Shown here: positions 1 through 9,430 of the stretch, one piece after another
How positions within the stretch are numbered: position 1 is the first letter of the stretch
Layout of the letters: each line of letters opens with the position of its first letter
The notes under the pieces: generated by a model
The model's database searches: none
Seen by the model: the letters and a program-made list of their open reading frames with translations, nothing else
Told to the model about the DNA's origin: nothing
Program-made: the position numbers and the translations under genes
Origin: Herminiimonas sp.
GTDB taxonomy: Bacteria; Pseudomonadota; Gammaproteobacteria; Burkholderiales; Burkholderiaceae_D
Length of the DNA: 38,253 bases
Direction of reading: 5' to 3'
Assembly: GCA_028292665.1 (NCBI GenBank)
Contig: JAQGLW010000181.1
Span: forward strand, 1 to 38,253

Positions 1-2
1 CG

Positions 3-767
3 CAAAAAATATTGCCGCTCGATACCGTGCTGCACGCGGCGCGCGAAGCCAAGGCGCACGGCGCGACCCGCTTTTGCATGGGCGCCGCATGGCGCGAACC
101 GAAGGACCGCGATCTGGAGCATGTCGAGGAAATGGTGCGCGAAGTCAAGGCGCTCGGCCTCGAAACCTGCGCCACGCTCGGCATGCTGGGCGAAGGCCAG
201 GCCGAACGGCTGAAGAATGCCGGACTCGATTACTACAATCACAATCTCGACACCGCGCCCGAGTTCTACGAAAACATCATCACCACCCGCGATTACCAGC
301 ACCGGCTCGATACATTGGGCCGGGTGCGCGGCGCGGGCATCAAGGTTTGCTGCGGCGGCATCGTCGGCATGGGCGAGTCGCGGCTGCAGCGCGCGGGACT
401 GATCGCGCAACTGGCCAATATGGATCCGTACCCGGAGTCGGTGCCGGTCAATCACCTGGTGCAGGTGGAAGGCACGCCGCTGCACGGCATCGATCCGCTC
501 GACCCGCTGGAGTTCGTGCGCACCATTGCGGTGGCGCGCATCACGATGCCCGAGGCGCGCGTGCGGCTGTCGGCCGGCCGGCGGCAAATGGGCGAAGCGG
601 TGCAGGCGATGTGTTTCATGGCCGGCGCCAATTCGATTTTTTACGGCGACAAGCTGCTGACCACCGGCAATCCCGAAGTGGAGCAGGATCAGGCATTGCT
701 GGCGAAGCTGGGCATGCATGCGCGCAGCACGACGCTTGATGCGAAATGCGAAGTGGCTGCGTCCTGA
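3..767 (+). CDS. bioB: Biotin synthase, 3' part (5' end outside window)
   Basis: Radical-SAM enzyme that inserts sulfur into dethiobiotin, the last step of biotin synthesis. The frame is open to the left edge, so the N-terminal part with the CxxxCxxC cluster motif is not visible. The visible 255 residues carry hallmarks of the family: [38 protein letters not shown] and [10 protein letters not shown]. The protein ends near the usual BioB C-terminus. The next gene, about 110 bases downstream on the same strand, encodes a biotin-carrying carboxylase subunit, so this copy probably supplies cofactor to that enzyme and may be a second, operon-dedicated bioB. Identification is firm; the dedicated role is inferred. 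Confidence 0.95.
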   Translation, partial: QKILPLDTVLHAAREAKAHGATRFCMGAAWREPKDRDLEHVEEMVREVKALGLETCATLGMLGEGQAERLKNAGLDYYNHNLDTAPEFYENIITTRDYQHRLDTLGRVRGAGIKVCCGGIVGMGESRLQRAGLIAQLANMDPYPESVPVNHLVQVEGTPLHGIDPLDPLEFVRTIAVARITMPEARVRLSAGRRQMGEAVQAMCFMAGANSIFYGDKLLTTGNPEVEQDQALLAKLGMHARSTTLDAKCEVAAS

Positions 768-875
768 AATATTGTTTCTTCTGCTGACAGGAAAAGGGCA
801 ACATCGGGGCATGAGCAGTCTTGCCGCCCGGCCTCCGGCTGAACCGTTCGGGGGCCGGCTCTACGAGGAGGAAGC

Positions 876-2912
<2,037 letters not shown>

Positions 2913-2928
2913 AGAAAGAGCATTCATC

Positions 2929-3858
2929 ATGCGTATCCTGTTTCACGCGGCGGACGGCAATCCCGAACCATGGCTGGCCGAACTGCGGACCGTCTTTCCC
3001 GATGCGCACCTGCGGGTCTGGCAGGAAGGCGACAACGGTCCGGCCGACTACGCGCTCGTCTGGAAACCGCCGCTGGAGATGCTGCAGCAGCGTGCCGGCC
3101 TGAAGGCGGTATTCAACCTCGGCGCCGGCGTCGATGCGATCCTGCAGTTCGGCGATGCGTTGCCGCAGGGCGTGCCGATCGTGCGGCTCGACGATGCCGG
3201 CATGGGCGTGCAGATGGCCGAATATGTAACGTATGCGGTGTTGCGCTATTTCCGGCGCTTCGATGAATTCGAGGCGCAGGCCCGCGCCGGACAATGGCGT
3301 TTCCTGAAGCCGCACGACAAGCAGGATTTCGCGGTCGGCATCCTCGGCCTGGGCGTGCTCGGCAGCCGGATTGCGCAGGCGCTGGCGCATTTCGGCTTTC
3401 GCTTGAACGGCTGGAGCAGGACGCCGAAGGATCTGCCCGGCGTGCAATGCCATGCCGGTGCGCAAGGTTTCGATGAATTTCTGCGCAGCTCGCGCGTGCT
3501 GGTATGCGCATTGCCGCTGACCGGCGAAACGGCCGGCTTGCTCAATCGGGACACGCTGGGCAAATTGCCGCAGCATTCCTATTTGATCAATGTTGCGCGC
3601 GGCGCGCATCTGGTCGAAGAAGATTTGCTGAAGCTGGTGCAAAATGAGCATATCGCCGGGGCGACGCTCGACGTGTTTCAGCAAGAACCGTTGCCGCCCG
3701 CACATCCGTTCCGGCAAGAGCCGCGCATCACGATCACGCCGCACATGGCGGCGCTGACCCTGCGCGGCGACAGCGTCCGGCAGATCGCCGGAAAGATCAG
3801 CGCGATGGAGCGCGGCGAACCGATAGCCGGCGTGGTCGATCGCACGAGAGGATACTGA
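2929..3858 (+). CDS. ghrA: Glyoxylate/hydroxypyruvate reductase, GhrA type
   Basis: D-isomer-specific 2-hydroxyacid dehydrogenase of 309 residues that uses NAD(P)H to reduce 2-oxoacids such as glyoxylate or hydroxypyruvate. It follows E. coli GhrA almost end to end: DYALVWKPP, LGAGVDAIL, the nucleotide fold GILGLGVLGSRIA (137-149), and the catalytic residues Arg224 (NVARGAHLVEEDLL), Glu253 (QEPLPP) and His272 (TPHMAA), ending in VDRTRGY. The chosen ATG at 2929 has a purine-rich AAGAAAGAG site; an in-frame start at 2905 would overlap mccA and add eight residues. It lies between two leucine-degradation genes with almost no spacing, so it is co-transcribed with them. The true substrate in this context may be a branched 2-oxo acid; that is speculation. 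Confidence 0.88.
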   Translation: MRILFHAADGNPEPWLAELRTVFPDAHLRVWQEGDNGPADYALVWKPPLEMLQQRAGLKAVFNLGAGVDAILQFGDALPQGVPIVRLDDAGMGVQMAEYVTYAVLRYFRRFDEFEAQARAGQWRFLKPHDKQDFAVGILGLGVLGSRIAQALAHFGFRLNGWSRTPKDLPGVQCHAGAQGFDEFLRSSRVLVCALPLTGETAGLLNRDTLGKLPQHSYLINVARGAHLVEEDLLKLVQNEHIAGATLDVFQQEPLPPAHPFRQEPRITITPHMAALTLRGDSVRQIAGKISAMERGEPIAGVVDRTRGY

Positions 3859-3859
3859 A

Positions 3860-4780
3860 ATGACACCGTCGAACAATTTACCGAAGCGCGTCAAGATCGT
3901 CGAAGTCGGTCCGCGCGACGGCTTGCAAAACGAGAAGGAAACGATCGCCGCCGACATCAAGATCGAGCTGGTCGACCGATTGACGCAGGCGGGATTCGCC
4001 AACATCGAAGCCGCGTCTTTCGTATCGCCGAAGTGGGTGCCGCAGATGGCGACGTCAGCCGAGGTAATGTCGCGCATCGCGCGCAAACCGGGCGTCGTGT
4101 ATTCGGTGCTGGTGCCGAACATGCAAGGCTTCGATGCGGCGCTCGCGGCCGGAGCCGATGAAGTGGTGATTTTCGGTTCCGCCTCCGAAGCGTTTTCGCA
4201 AAAGAACATCAATTGCTCGATTGCCGAATCGATAGCGCGCTTCCGTCCGGTAGCGCAGGCGGCCAAACAGCACGGCCTGCGCCTGCGCGGCAGCATCAGT
4301 TGCGCGTTCGGCTGTCCTTACCAGGGCGAGGTGACGCCGGACAGCGTCGCCGACGTGGTGCGGCGGCTGCGCGAACTCGATTGCGATGAAATCGATATCG
4401 CCGACACCATCGGCGTGGCGACGGCGAACAAGGTGCATGCGGTCATGCGGCGCGCCGCAACCGAATTCCCGATCGATCGCCTGTCCGGCCATTTCCATGA
4501 CACCTATGGGCAGGCGCTGGCGAATATCTATGCGAGCCTGGAAGACGGCATATCGATTTTCCATTCATCGGTCGCGGGCCTGGGCGGCTGTCCGTACGCC
4601 AGGGGCGCGACCGGCAACGTATCGACCGAAGATGTGCTGTACCTGATGCAGGGACTCGGCATCGACACCGGCATCGACCTGAACGCGGTGGTCGATGCCG
4701 GACAATTCATTTCGGCGCATCTGGGACGCAAGGCGGTCAGCCGTGCCGGCAATGCGATTGCAGCCAGGCGGCAAAGCTGA
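3860..4780 (+). CDS. liuE: Hydroxymethylglutaryl-CoA lyase
   Basis: Cleaves HMG-CoA to acetoacetate and acetyl-CoA, the last step of leucine/isovalerate degradation (also called mvaB or hmgL). TIM-barrel, HMGL-like family, 306 residues. Visible: VEVGPRDGLQNE at the N-terminus (metal and catalytic Asp20), HFHDTYGQ (211-218, metal ligands), and the family signature GLGGCPYARGATGNVSTEDV with the active-site Cys244. The ATG follows the ghrA stop by one base, with GAGAGGA before it, so translation is probably coupled. Together with mccA it supports a liu-type operon whose upstream part lies outside the window. Confidence 0.95.
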   Translation: MTPSNNLPKRVKIVEVGPRDGLQNEKETIAADIKIELVDRLTQAGFANIEAASFVSPKWVPQMATSAEVMSRIARKPGVVYSVLVPNMQGFDAALAAGADEVVIFGSASEAFSQKNINCSIAESIARFRPVAQAAKQHGLRLRGSISCAFGCPYQGEVTPDSVADVVRRLRELDCDEIDIADTIGVATANKVHAVMRRAATEFPIDRLSGHFHDTYGQALANIYASLEDGISIFHSSVAGLGGCPYARGATGNVSTEDVLYLMQGLGIDTGIDLNAVVDAGQFISAHLGRKAVSRAGNAIAARRQS

Positions 4781-4819
4781 TGCGGCAAAAAACACCGATC
4801 CACCCGTATTGAGAAAAAG

Positions 4820-5302
4820 ATGAACATCAGGGAAATCCAAAGCGCGGAATTCGATCTCGTCTGGCCGCTGTTTCAACAAGTGATTTCGACCGGGGATACC
4901 TACGCCTACGATCCGGCCATGTCGTTCAATGAAGCGCAGGCGATGTGGACCACGCCGCCTGCCCGCGTTTTCGTCGCCGTCGACGGCGCGGACGTGATCG
5001 GTTGCTATGTGCTGAAACCGAACCAGCCGGGGCGGGGCGATCACGTCGCGAATGCGGGTTACATGGTGGCGCCGCAAGCGCGCGGCAGAGGCGTGGCCGG
5101 CGTGCTTTGCGAACATTCGATGCGCATGGCGCGTCAGTCGGGGTTCATTGCGATGCAGTTCAATTACGTGGTGTCGTCCAACGAAGTCGCTGTAAGACTG
5201 TGGCAGAAACACGGGTTCGAAATCATCGGACGCGTACCGAAAGCGTTCCGTCATGCGCAGCTGGGCTTGACCGACGTTTATGTGATGCACCGTACCCTTT
5301 GA
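4820..5302 (+). CDS. GNAT-family N-acetyltransferase
   Basis: A 160-residue acetyl-CoA-dependent transferase. The acetyl-CoA pyrophosphate loop is seen as YMVAPQARGRGVAG (81-94), followed by the usual C-terminal stretch (VSSNEVAVRLWQKHGFEIIGRVPKAF region), typical of the group including phosphinothricin and amino-acid acetyltransferases. The substrate cannot be read from sequence. It starts about 40 bases after liuE on the same strand, so it may be the tail of the operon or have its own promoter. The ATG is preceded by GAGAAAAAG. Confidence 0.85.
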   Translation: MNIREIQSAEFDLVWPLFQQVISTGDTYAYDPAMSFNEAQAMWTTPPARVFVAVDGADVIGCYVLKPNQPGRGDHVANAGYMVAPQARGRGVAGVLCEHSMRMARQSGFIAMQFNYVVSSNEVAVRLWQKHGFEIIGRVPKAFRHAQLGLTDVYVMHRTL

Positions 5303-5333
5303 AACAAAAGCAGCGCCATTTTTCATCATCGAC

Positions 5334-5855
5334 ATGACCGGAGTCGACAACCGCATGAAAGACCTGCAACAGCAAAACAGACTCCCGGAAACCGCGCAAC
5401 GCGTCGCCGATCTGCTCAGTGCGCTCGGCCACGACAAGTTCATCGTGATGCTGCCGGAAACCGGCAAGACCTCCGCCGAAGCCGCCGCCGGCCTGGGATG
5501 CAGCGTTGCGGAAATCGCCAAGTCAATCGTGTTTCGCCGCTTGTCCGATGACGCCGCCGTCATGGTAGTCGCCAGCGGAGCAAACCGGGTCGATGAAAAC
5601 AAGGTCGCCGCCATCGTCGGCAAACTCGGCAAGGCCGATGCCCGGTTCGTCAGGGAACGCATCGGTTATGCGATCGGCGGCGTGTCGCCGATCGGCCATG
5701 CCGGAAAAACCGTGATGCTGATCGATCAGGACTTGTTGAAACTGGAGAGCGTCTGGGCGGCGGCAGGCCATCCGCATGCGGTATTCAACCTGACGCCGCG
5801 GCAGTTGCTTGCGATGACCGGCGCGCCGGCGGTCGATGTCGCGCTGCGCGATTAG
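5334..5855 (+). CDS. YbaK/EbsC-family aminoacyl-tRNA deacylase
   Basis: Predicted trans-editing hydrolase that removes wrongly attached amino acids from tRNA, as YbaK does for Cys-tRNA(Pro) and ProX for Ala-tRNA(Pro). The 173 residues show the family pattern: TSAEAAAGLGCSVAEIAKSI followed by VFRR, VASGANRVDENKVA, YAIGGVSPIGH (the glycine-rich substrate loop) and a C-terminal FNLTPRQLLAMTGA. Which mischarged tRNA it edits is not predictable here. The annotated ATG at 5334 lacks a clear ribosome site; an in-frame ATG at 5355 has GGAG about 11 bases upstream and is an acceptable alternative. Confidence 0.87.
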   Translation: MTGVDNRMKDLQQQNRLPETAQRVADLLSALGHDKFIVMLPETGKTSAEAAAGLGCSVAEIAKSIVFRRLSDDAAVMVVASGANRVDENKVAAIVGKLGKADARFVRERIGYAIGGVSPIGHAGKTVMLIDQDLLKLESVWAAAGHPHAVFNLTPRQLLAMTGAPAVDVALRD

Positions 5856-5877
5856 CGGAAATGAAAGCCGGACTGCG

Positions 5878-6162
5878 ATGACAGCGAGAATAGCCAATCC
5901 GGTGATCAGGAATTTCAAGCCGCTGACGCATGCCGGCAGCCTGCCGTCGCCGTGCATCAGCGTCTGCGTGATGGATCCGCAGACCGGATGGTGCAAGGGC
6001 TGCTTTCGCACCATCGATGAGATCGCGCGATGGAGCGCCGCCGACGAACAGGAAAAGCGCGCGGTGTGGATCGAGATCAAGCGGCGTTCGCAAGCGGAGG
6101 GCACGGATGCCGCGGCCTCTGTCGCTCCGCTCCGGCCTGCCTGCGAAGGAAAGGATGACTAG
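5878..6162 (+). CDS. DUF1289 cysteine-rich protein
   Basis: Small protein of about 94 residues with the DUF1289 core: SPCISVCVMDPQTGWCKGC followed by FRTIDEIARWSAADEQEKR. The four cysteines in a CxxxC...CxxC arrangement suggest metal or cluster binding, but no function is established. An in-frame upstream start at 5836 would overlap the ybaK-like gene by 20 bases; I prefer the ATG at 5878, which leaves a short gap, without strong ribosome-site evidence either way. The C-terminal tail after KRR is low in conservation-like features. Confidence 0.78.
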   Translation: MTARIANPVIRNFKPLTHAGSLPSPCISVCVMDPQTGWCKGCFRTIDEIARWSAADEQEKRAVWIEIKRRSQAEGTDAAASVAPLRPACEGKDD

Positions 6163-6210
6163 CATGCCGTCCGGAATTTCCGCCTCGCTCCTGTCTCTCT
6201 TCCCGAGGAA

Positions 6211-7131
6211 ATGAGCGGGCCCGCGCATTTTCCGGACGGCATGCGCGTGTTCGAGCGCGGCTGGCTGTCGTCGAACAATATCCTGTTCATCGGCCGCGAC
6301 GAGACGGCGCTGGTCGATAGCGGTTATCTGATCCACGGGCCGCAAACCGTGGCGCTGGTCGAACATGCATTGCAGGGCCGTCCGCTCGATCTGCTGGTCA
6401 ATACGCATCTGCATTCCGACCATTGCGGCGGCAACGCCGCCTTGCAAAAAAAGTACGGTTGCCGCACCACGATTCCGGCGGCGGAGGCCGACAAGGTCCG
6501 CGCATGGGATGAGGATGCATTGAGCTATGCCGCGACCGGCCAGCGATGCGCGCGCTTCACGTTCGACGGCACGCTTGCGCCGGGCGATACGATCACGCTC
6601 GGCGGCATGGATTGGCAGGCGCTCGGTGCGCCGGGGCACGATCCGCATTCGCTGATCCTGTATTGCCCGCAGCAGCGCATCCTGATATCGGCCGATGCAT
6701 TATGGGAAAACGGATTCGGCGTGATCTTTCCGGAACTGGACGGCGAGTCCGGCTTTGCGGAAACGCGCGCGACACTGGAACTGATTGCGGCGCTCGATAT
6801 ACGGCTGGTGATTCCCGGCCACGGCGCGCCGTTTACCGATGTGCGCAAGGCGCTCGGCACCGCATTCTCGCGCATCGATTACCTGGCTGCCGATCCGGTA
6901 CGGAACGCGCAAAATGCCGTGAAGGTGCTGCTGAAATTCCTGCTGCTGGAGCGGCAGCGGATTGCGCTGGCGGATGTGCCGCAGCTGCTGTCGGGCATCC
7001 GGTTGGTAGCGGCATCCAACCGGCGCTATCTTCATCAATCGGAACCGCAGCTTGCGCAATGGATCGTCGCGCAGCTGGTGCGCGCAGGCGCTGCGGCGAT
7101 CGACGGCGATGCGCTGGTCAATTGCAGCTGA
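6211..7131 (+). CDS. MBL-fold metallo-hydrolase
   Basis: 306-residue metallo-beta-lactamase-fold hydrolase of the glyoxalase II/RNase Z-like superfamily. Metal ligands are visible in order: NTHLHSDHCGG (HxHxDH), GAPGHDPHSLIL, ISADALW and IPGHGAPF. A C-terminal helical tail follows (about residue 215 on: AVKVLLKFLLLERQR), common in this group and often used for substrate gating. Substrate unknown; a thioester or lactone hydrolase would fit the acyl-CoA context but this is only inference. The ATG is preceded by GAGGAA with very short spacing. It is the last gene of the co-directional run and is followed by a dispersed repeat. Confidence 0.88.
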   Translation: MSGPAHFPDGMRVFERGWLSSNNILFIGRDETALVDSGYLIHGPQTVALVEHALQGRPLDLLVNTHLHSDHCGGNAALQKKYGCRTTIPAAEADKVRAWDEDALSYAATGQRCARFTFDGTLAPGDTITLGGMDWQALGAPGHDPHSLILYCPQQRILISADALWENGFGVIFPELDGESGFAETRATLELIAALDIRLVIPGHGAPFTDVRKALGTAFSRIDYLAADPVRNAQNAVKVLLKFLLLERQRIALADVPQLLSGIRLVAASNRRYLHQSEPQLAQWIVAQLVRAGAAAIDGDALVNCS

Positions 7132-7158
7132 GCTGCACGCGCATATTCTTCGGTAGCT

Positions 7159-7245
7159 TCCTTCGATACGCTACGCTACTCAGGACGAACGGTCCTAATA
7201 GGTAGTCCAAGGCCAGCTACTAGCCCTTTAGGGCGTATCGAAGGA
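7159..7245. repeat. Modular palindromic intergenic repeat, copy A
   Basis: An 87-base element with inverted ends (TCCTTCGATACG and GCGTATCGAAGGA). The left arm continues to CTACTCAGGACGAACGG, the middle holds GGTAGTCCAAGGCCAGCTAC, and the right arm has a small hairpin CCCTTTAGGG before the terminal GCGTATCGAAGGA. The same modules recur near 21.7 kb and 25.6 kb, always between genes. It could act as a transcription terminator or mRNA-stabilising structure, or be a non-autonomous mobile repeat; no transposase is present. Confidence 0.85.
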
Positions 7246-7369
7246 TTCTGATGGTCGCTCCAGCCGGCATGTTGTCGTTGCGGCTATTGCACTGCATGAT
7301 GTTTCACCGCATACTGTTTTTATATACAGCCACGGCGTTTCAGCAATTCATTTTCTTTCTGCAAATATT

Positions 7370-8749
7370 TTGTACAACAGCAAACATCCCCGCCTTGCCT
7401 TCGTCGATCTGGAAACAACCGGCGGCACGGCGACATCCGACCGGGTCACCGAAGTCGGCATCATCGAAGTGGATGAAGACGGCGTGCGCGAGTGGAGCAG
7501 CCTGGTCAATCCGCAGATGCACATTCCCGCTTTCATCCAGTCGCTGACCGGAATCTCGGATGCAATGGTGAAAAATGCGCCCACCTTCGCCGAGCTGGCC
7601 GACGAACTCCAGACGCGGCTGACCGGCCGTATTTTCATCGCGCACAATGCGCGCTTCGACCACGGATTCCTGAAAAATGAATTCAAGCGCACAGGCCACG
7701 AATTCCGGCCCTCGGTGCTATGTACCGTGCGCCTGTCGCGCAAGCTGTTTCCCGGGTTCGCGCGGCACAACCTCGATACGCTCGTGGAGCGGCACCGGCT
7801 CCACGTCACCGAACGCCACCGCGCATTGGGCGATGCGCGGCTGATCTGGCAATTCTGGCAAAAAATCCGTGAAGAGCATGCCGATGAAGTGATCGAGGAA
7901 GCGGTGTCAAAGCTGATCAGCCGCCCCAGCCTGCCGTCGCGTCTCGATGCGTTGCGAATAGAATCGCTGCCGTCGACCCATGGCGTCTACCTGTTCTACG
8001 GCGAGAACGATCTGCCGCTGTATATCGGCAAGGCGAACAACCTGCGGCGCCGGGTGCTGTCGCACTTCAGCGGCGATCATGCGTCGTCCAAAGAGCTGCG
8101 GATAAGCCAGCAGATAGAGCGCATCGAATGGGTGGAAAGCGCCGGGGAAATCGGCGCGCTGCTGCAGGAGGCGGCGCTGATCAAGAAGCTGAAACCGACG
8201 CATAACCAGCAACTGCGCAGCAACGAAGAGGTCTGTTCATGGCGCCTGATAACCAGGAACGGCAAGCTGCAGCCGGTGCTCGCCACCACCGACGATCTGT
8301 TCTTCGGCCATGATCCGCAGCTGTACGGCTTGTTCATCAGCAAGCGCAAGGCAACCGATGCGCTCACGTCGATTGCGGATGCCTATTCGCTATGCCATGG
8401 GTTGCTCGGACTGGAAAAGGTGAAAGCCGGCAAGGCGTGCTTCGCGAATCAGGTCAAAAAATGCCTCGGCGCATGTGCCGGCAAGGAATCGATCGAATCG
8501 CACAATGAGCGAGTCGCCGCCGCGCTGCAAGGCTTGCGCCTGCAGCCGTGGCCGTATGACGGCGCGATCGGCATCCGTGAGAACGATGCGGTGCATGTGA
8601 TCGATTGCTGGGCTTATCTCGGTACGGCGGCATCGTTGCGCGAGGCGTCGGTCTTGCTGGAAAAGGGACAGCAACGATTTGACCGCGATGTGTACCAGAT
8701 CATGCAGAAGTGGTTGTCCGGACTCGGCGAGAGAATTGTCGGGCTTTGA
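7370..8749 (+). CDS. DEDDh exonuclease fused to GIY-YIG (UvrC/Cho-like) endonuclease
   Basis: Two nuclease domains in one 459-residue chain. Residues 8-165 are a DnaQ-like 3'-5' exonuclease with FVDLETTGG (Asp13, Glu15), HNARFDHGFL (Asp97) and HRALGDA (His150, Asp155). Residues 200-285 are a GIY-YIG domain (GVYLFYG, LYIGKANNLRRRV, LQEAALIKKLKP with Glu267), followed by a UvrC-like cysteine stretch (KACFANQVKKCLGACAGKES, Cys357/365/369). It resembles Cho, the alternative 3' incision nuclease of nucleotide excision repair, joined to a proofreading-type exonuclease, an arrangement known in proteobacteria. The start is TTG without a convincing ribosome site, but the exonuclease fold begins at residue 9 so the true start must be close. 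Confidence 0.9.
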   Translation: MYNSKHPRLAFVDLETTGGTATSDRVTEVGIIEVDEDGVREWSSLVNPQMHIPAFIQSLTGISDAMVKNAPTFAELADELQTRLTGRIFIAHNARFDHGFLKNEFKRTGHEFRPSVLCTVRLSRKLFPGFARHNLDTLVERHRLHVTERHRALGDARLIWQFWQKIREEHADEVIEEAVSKLISRPSLPSRLDALRIESLPSTHGVYLFYGENDLPLYIGKANNLRRRVLSHFSGDHASSKELRISQQIERIEWVESAGEIGALLQEAALIKKLKPTHNQQLRSNEEVCSWRLITRNGKLQPVLATTDDLFFGHDPQLYGLFISKRKATDALTSIADAYSLCHGLLGLEKVKAGKACFANQVKKCLGACAGKESIESHNERVAAALQGLRLQPWPYDGAIGIRENDAVHVIDCWAYLGTAASLREASVLLEKGQQRFDRDVYQIMQKWLSGLGERIVGL

Positions 8750-8875
8750 CTTTGGCGTTGAAGCGCAATGCGGTTGACCGGGGCATCCGCCGGCACGCGC
8801 GCTTTCTTGTTTCCTGTTATGACTGCTGTCTCATCCACCTGCCAAAATTGGCGTTACAGAAAAAAATAAACGCCG

Positions 8876-9082
8876 TTAATTTCCAAAATATATATCGCCC
8901 GGTTTAAGCCTGCGCTGAGTATAGGGCAGGTTGGAATCGGACTGGTCCCTGTTGCTTGCACTGTTTATGCCGCTGGTATCGCTTGAGCTGTTCGTACTGC
9001 TCGGACCGCTCATGCCGCCCATGTTTCCGGTAGAGCAGCCGGCTAATGTCATTACTGCGAGAAGGATCGAAAAATTCTTCAT
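8876..9082 (-). CDS. Small hypothetical lipoprotein
   Basis: 68 residues starting at an ATG preceded by a GGGGTG ribosome site; a GTG three codons upstream is possible. It has a textbook lipoprotein signal: Met-Lys-Asn, hydrophobic ILLAVMTLAG and Cys16 in a LAGC lipobox. The mature part is rich in Ser, Gly and Asn (residues 17-50) and ends in YTQRRLKPGDIYFGN. I do not recognise a family. It is probably anchored to the outer or inner membrane. Residue 17 is Ser, which does not suggest inner-membrane retention by the Asp+2 rule. Its leader holds a nested inverted repeat (see 9095-9147). Confidence 0.7.
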   Translation of the reverse strand: MKNFSILLAVMTLAGCSTGNMGGMSGPSSTNSSSDTSGINSASNRDQSDSNLPYTQRRLKPGDIYFGN

Positions 9083-9094
9083 TGCATACACCCC

Positions 9095-9147
9095 ATTGAA
9101 AGTTTATTGAAAAATTACTCCTATTTGGATAGATAGGAACTTTCAAT
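9095..9147 (-). promoter_or_regulatory. Nested inverted repeat in the lipoprotein leader
   Basis: Perfect 10-base arms ATTGAAAGTT (9095-9104) and AACTTTCAAT (9138-9147) enclose a second stem TCCTAT/ATAGGA (9119-9124, 9133-9138). In the minus-strand RNA the 3' arm ends directly before the GGGGTG ribosome site of the lipoprotein gene. It could control translation or stability, or be a DNA operator. Seen in sequence; function is inferred. Confidence 0.45.
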
Positions 9148-9407
9148 ATAGGCAGCGGCTTCCCGCCTGACCAGTAACGAGTGCCGCCATATGCCGGAGG
9201 TTGATGCGGCTCAAAGGTAATGCATGTATGCGGCCGGGCCTGCCTGGGAACTGCCGCTGTGCTGCAAGTAATTGCCCACCGGTTTCTTCGCGTCAAAAAT
9301 CTTTGCGGCAGATCAATCGCATTGATAGGCGAGTGTATAAGGTCGATAACTATCGGCTGCATCCTGTTTTGGTTTTTCCGTCCAGGTTTTCAGCCTTTCA
9401 GCACAAC
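9148..9407. other. Intergenic region between lipoprotein and MBL gene
   Basis: Part of a 345-base gap between divergent genes. It should hold the promoters of both, but I found no convincing -35/-10 pair. Apart from the two hairpins at its edges, I see no gene, repeat or RNA in it. Confidence 0.5.
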
Positions 9408-9430
9408 CATATTGAGGAAAATTCAATATG
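9408..9430 (+). promoter_or_regulatory. Hairpin containing ribosome site and start codon
   Basis: Perfect 8-base arms CATATTGA (9408-9415) and TCAATATG (9423-9430) flank a seven-base loop GGAAAAT. The ribosome site (GAGGAAA) runs from the end of the left arm into the loop, and the ATG start of the downstream gene is the last three bases of the right arm. The AU-rich stem could block initiation at low temperature or in the absence of a ligand; it could also be a DNA operator. Confidence 0.5.

Noticed and set aside
768-875. Riboswitch or BirA operator between bioB and mccA
   Set aside because: The gap contains GC-rich short inverted pieces only; no recognisable BirA site or riboswitch core.
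7159-7245. Insertion sequence end
   Set aside because: No transposase, no target duplication, and arms form nested hairpins; a dispersed palindromic repeat fits better.
8904-9362. 152-residue minus-strand frame overlapping the lipoprotein
   Set aside because: It overlaps a lipoprotein with a clear signal and lipobox, crosses its leader, and shows no domain or ribosome site.
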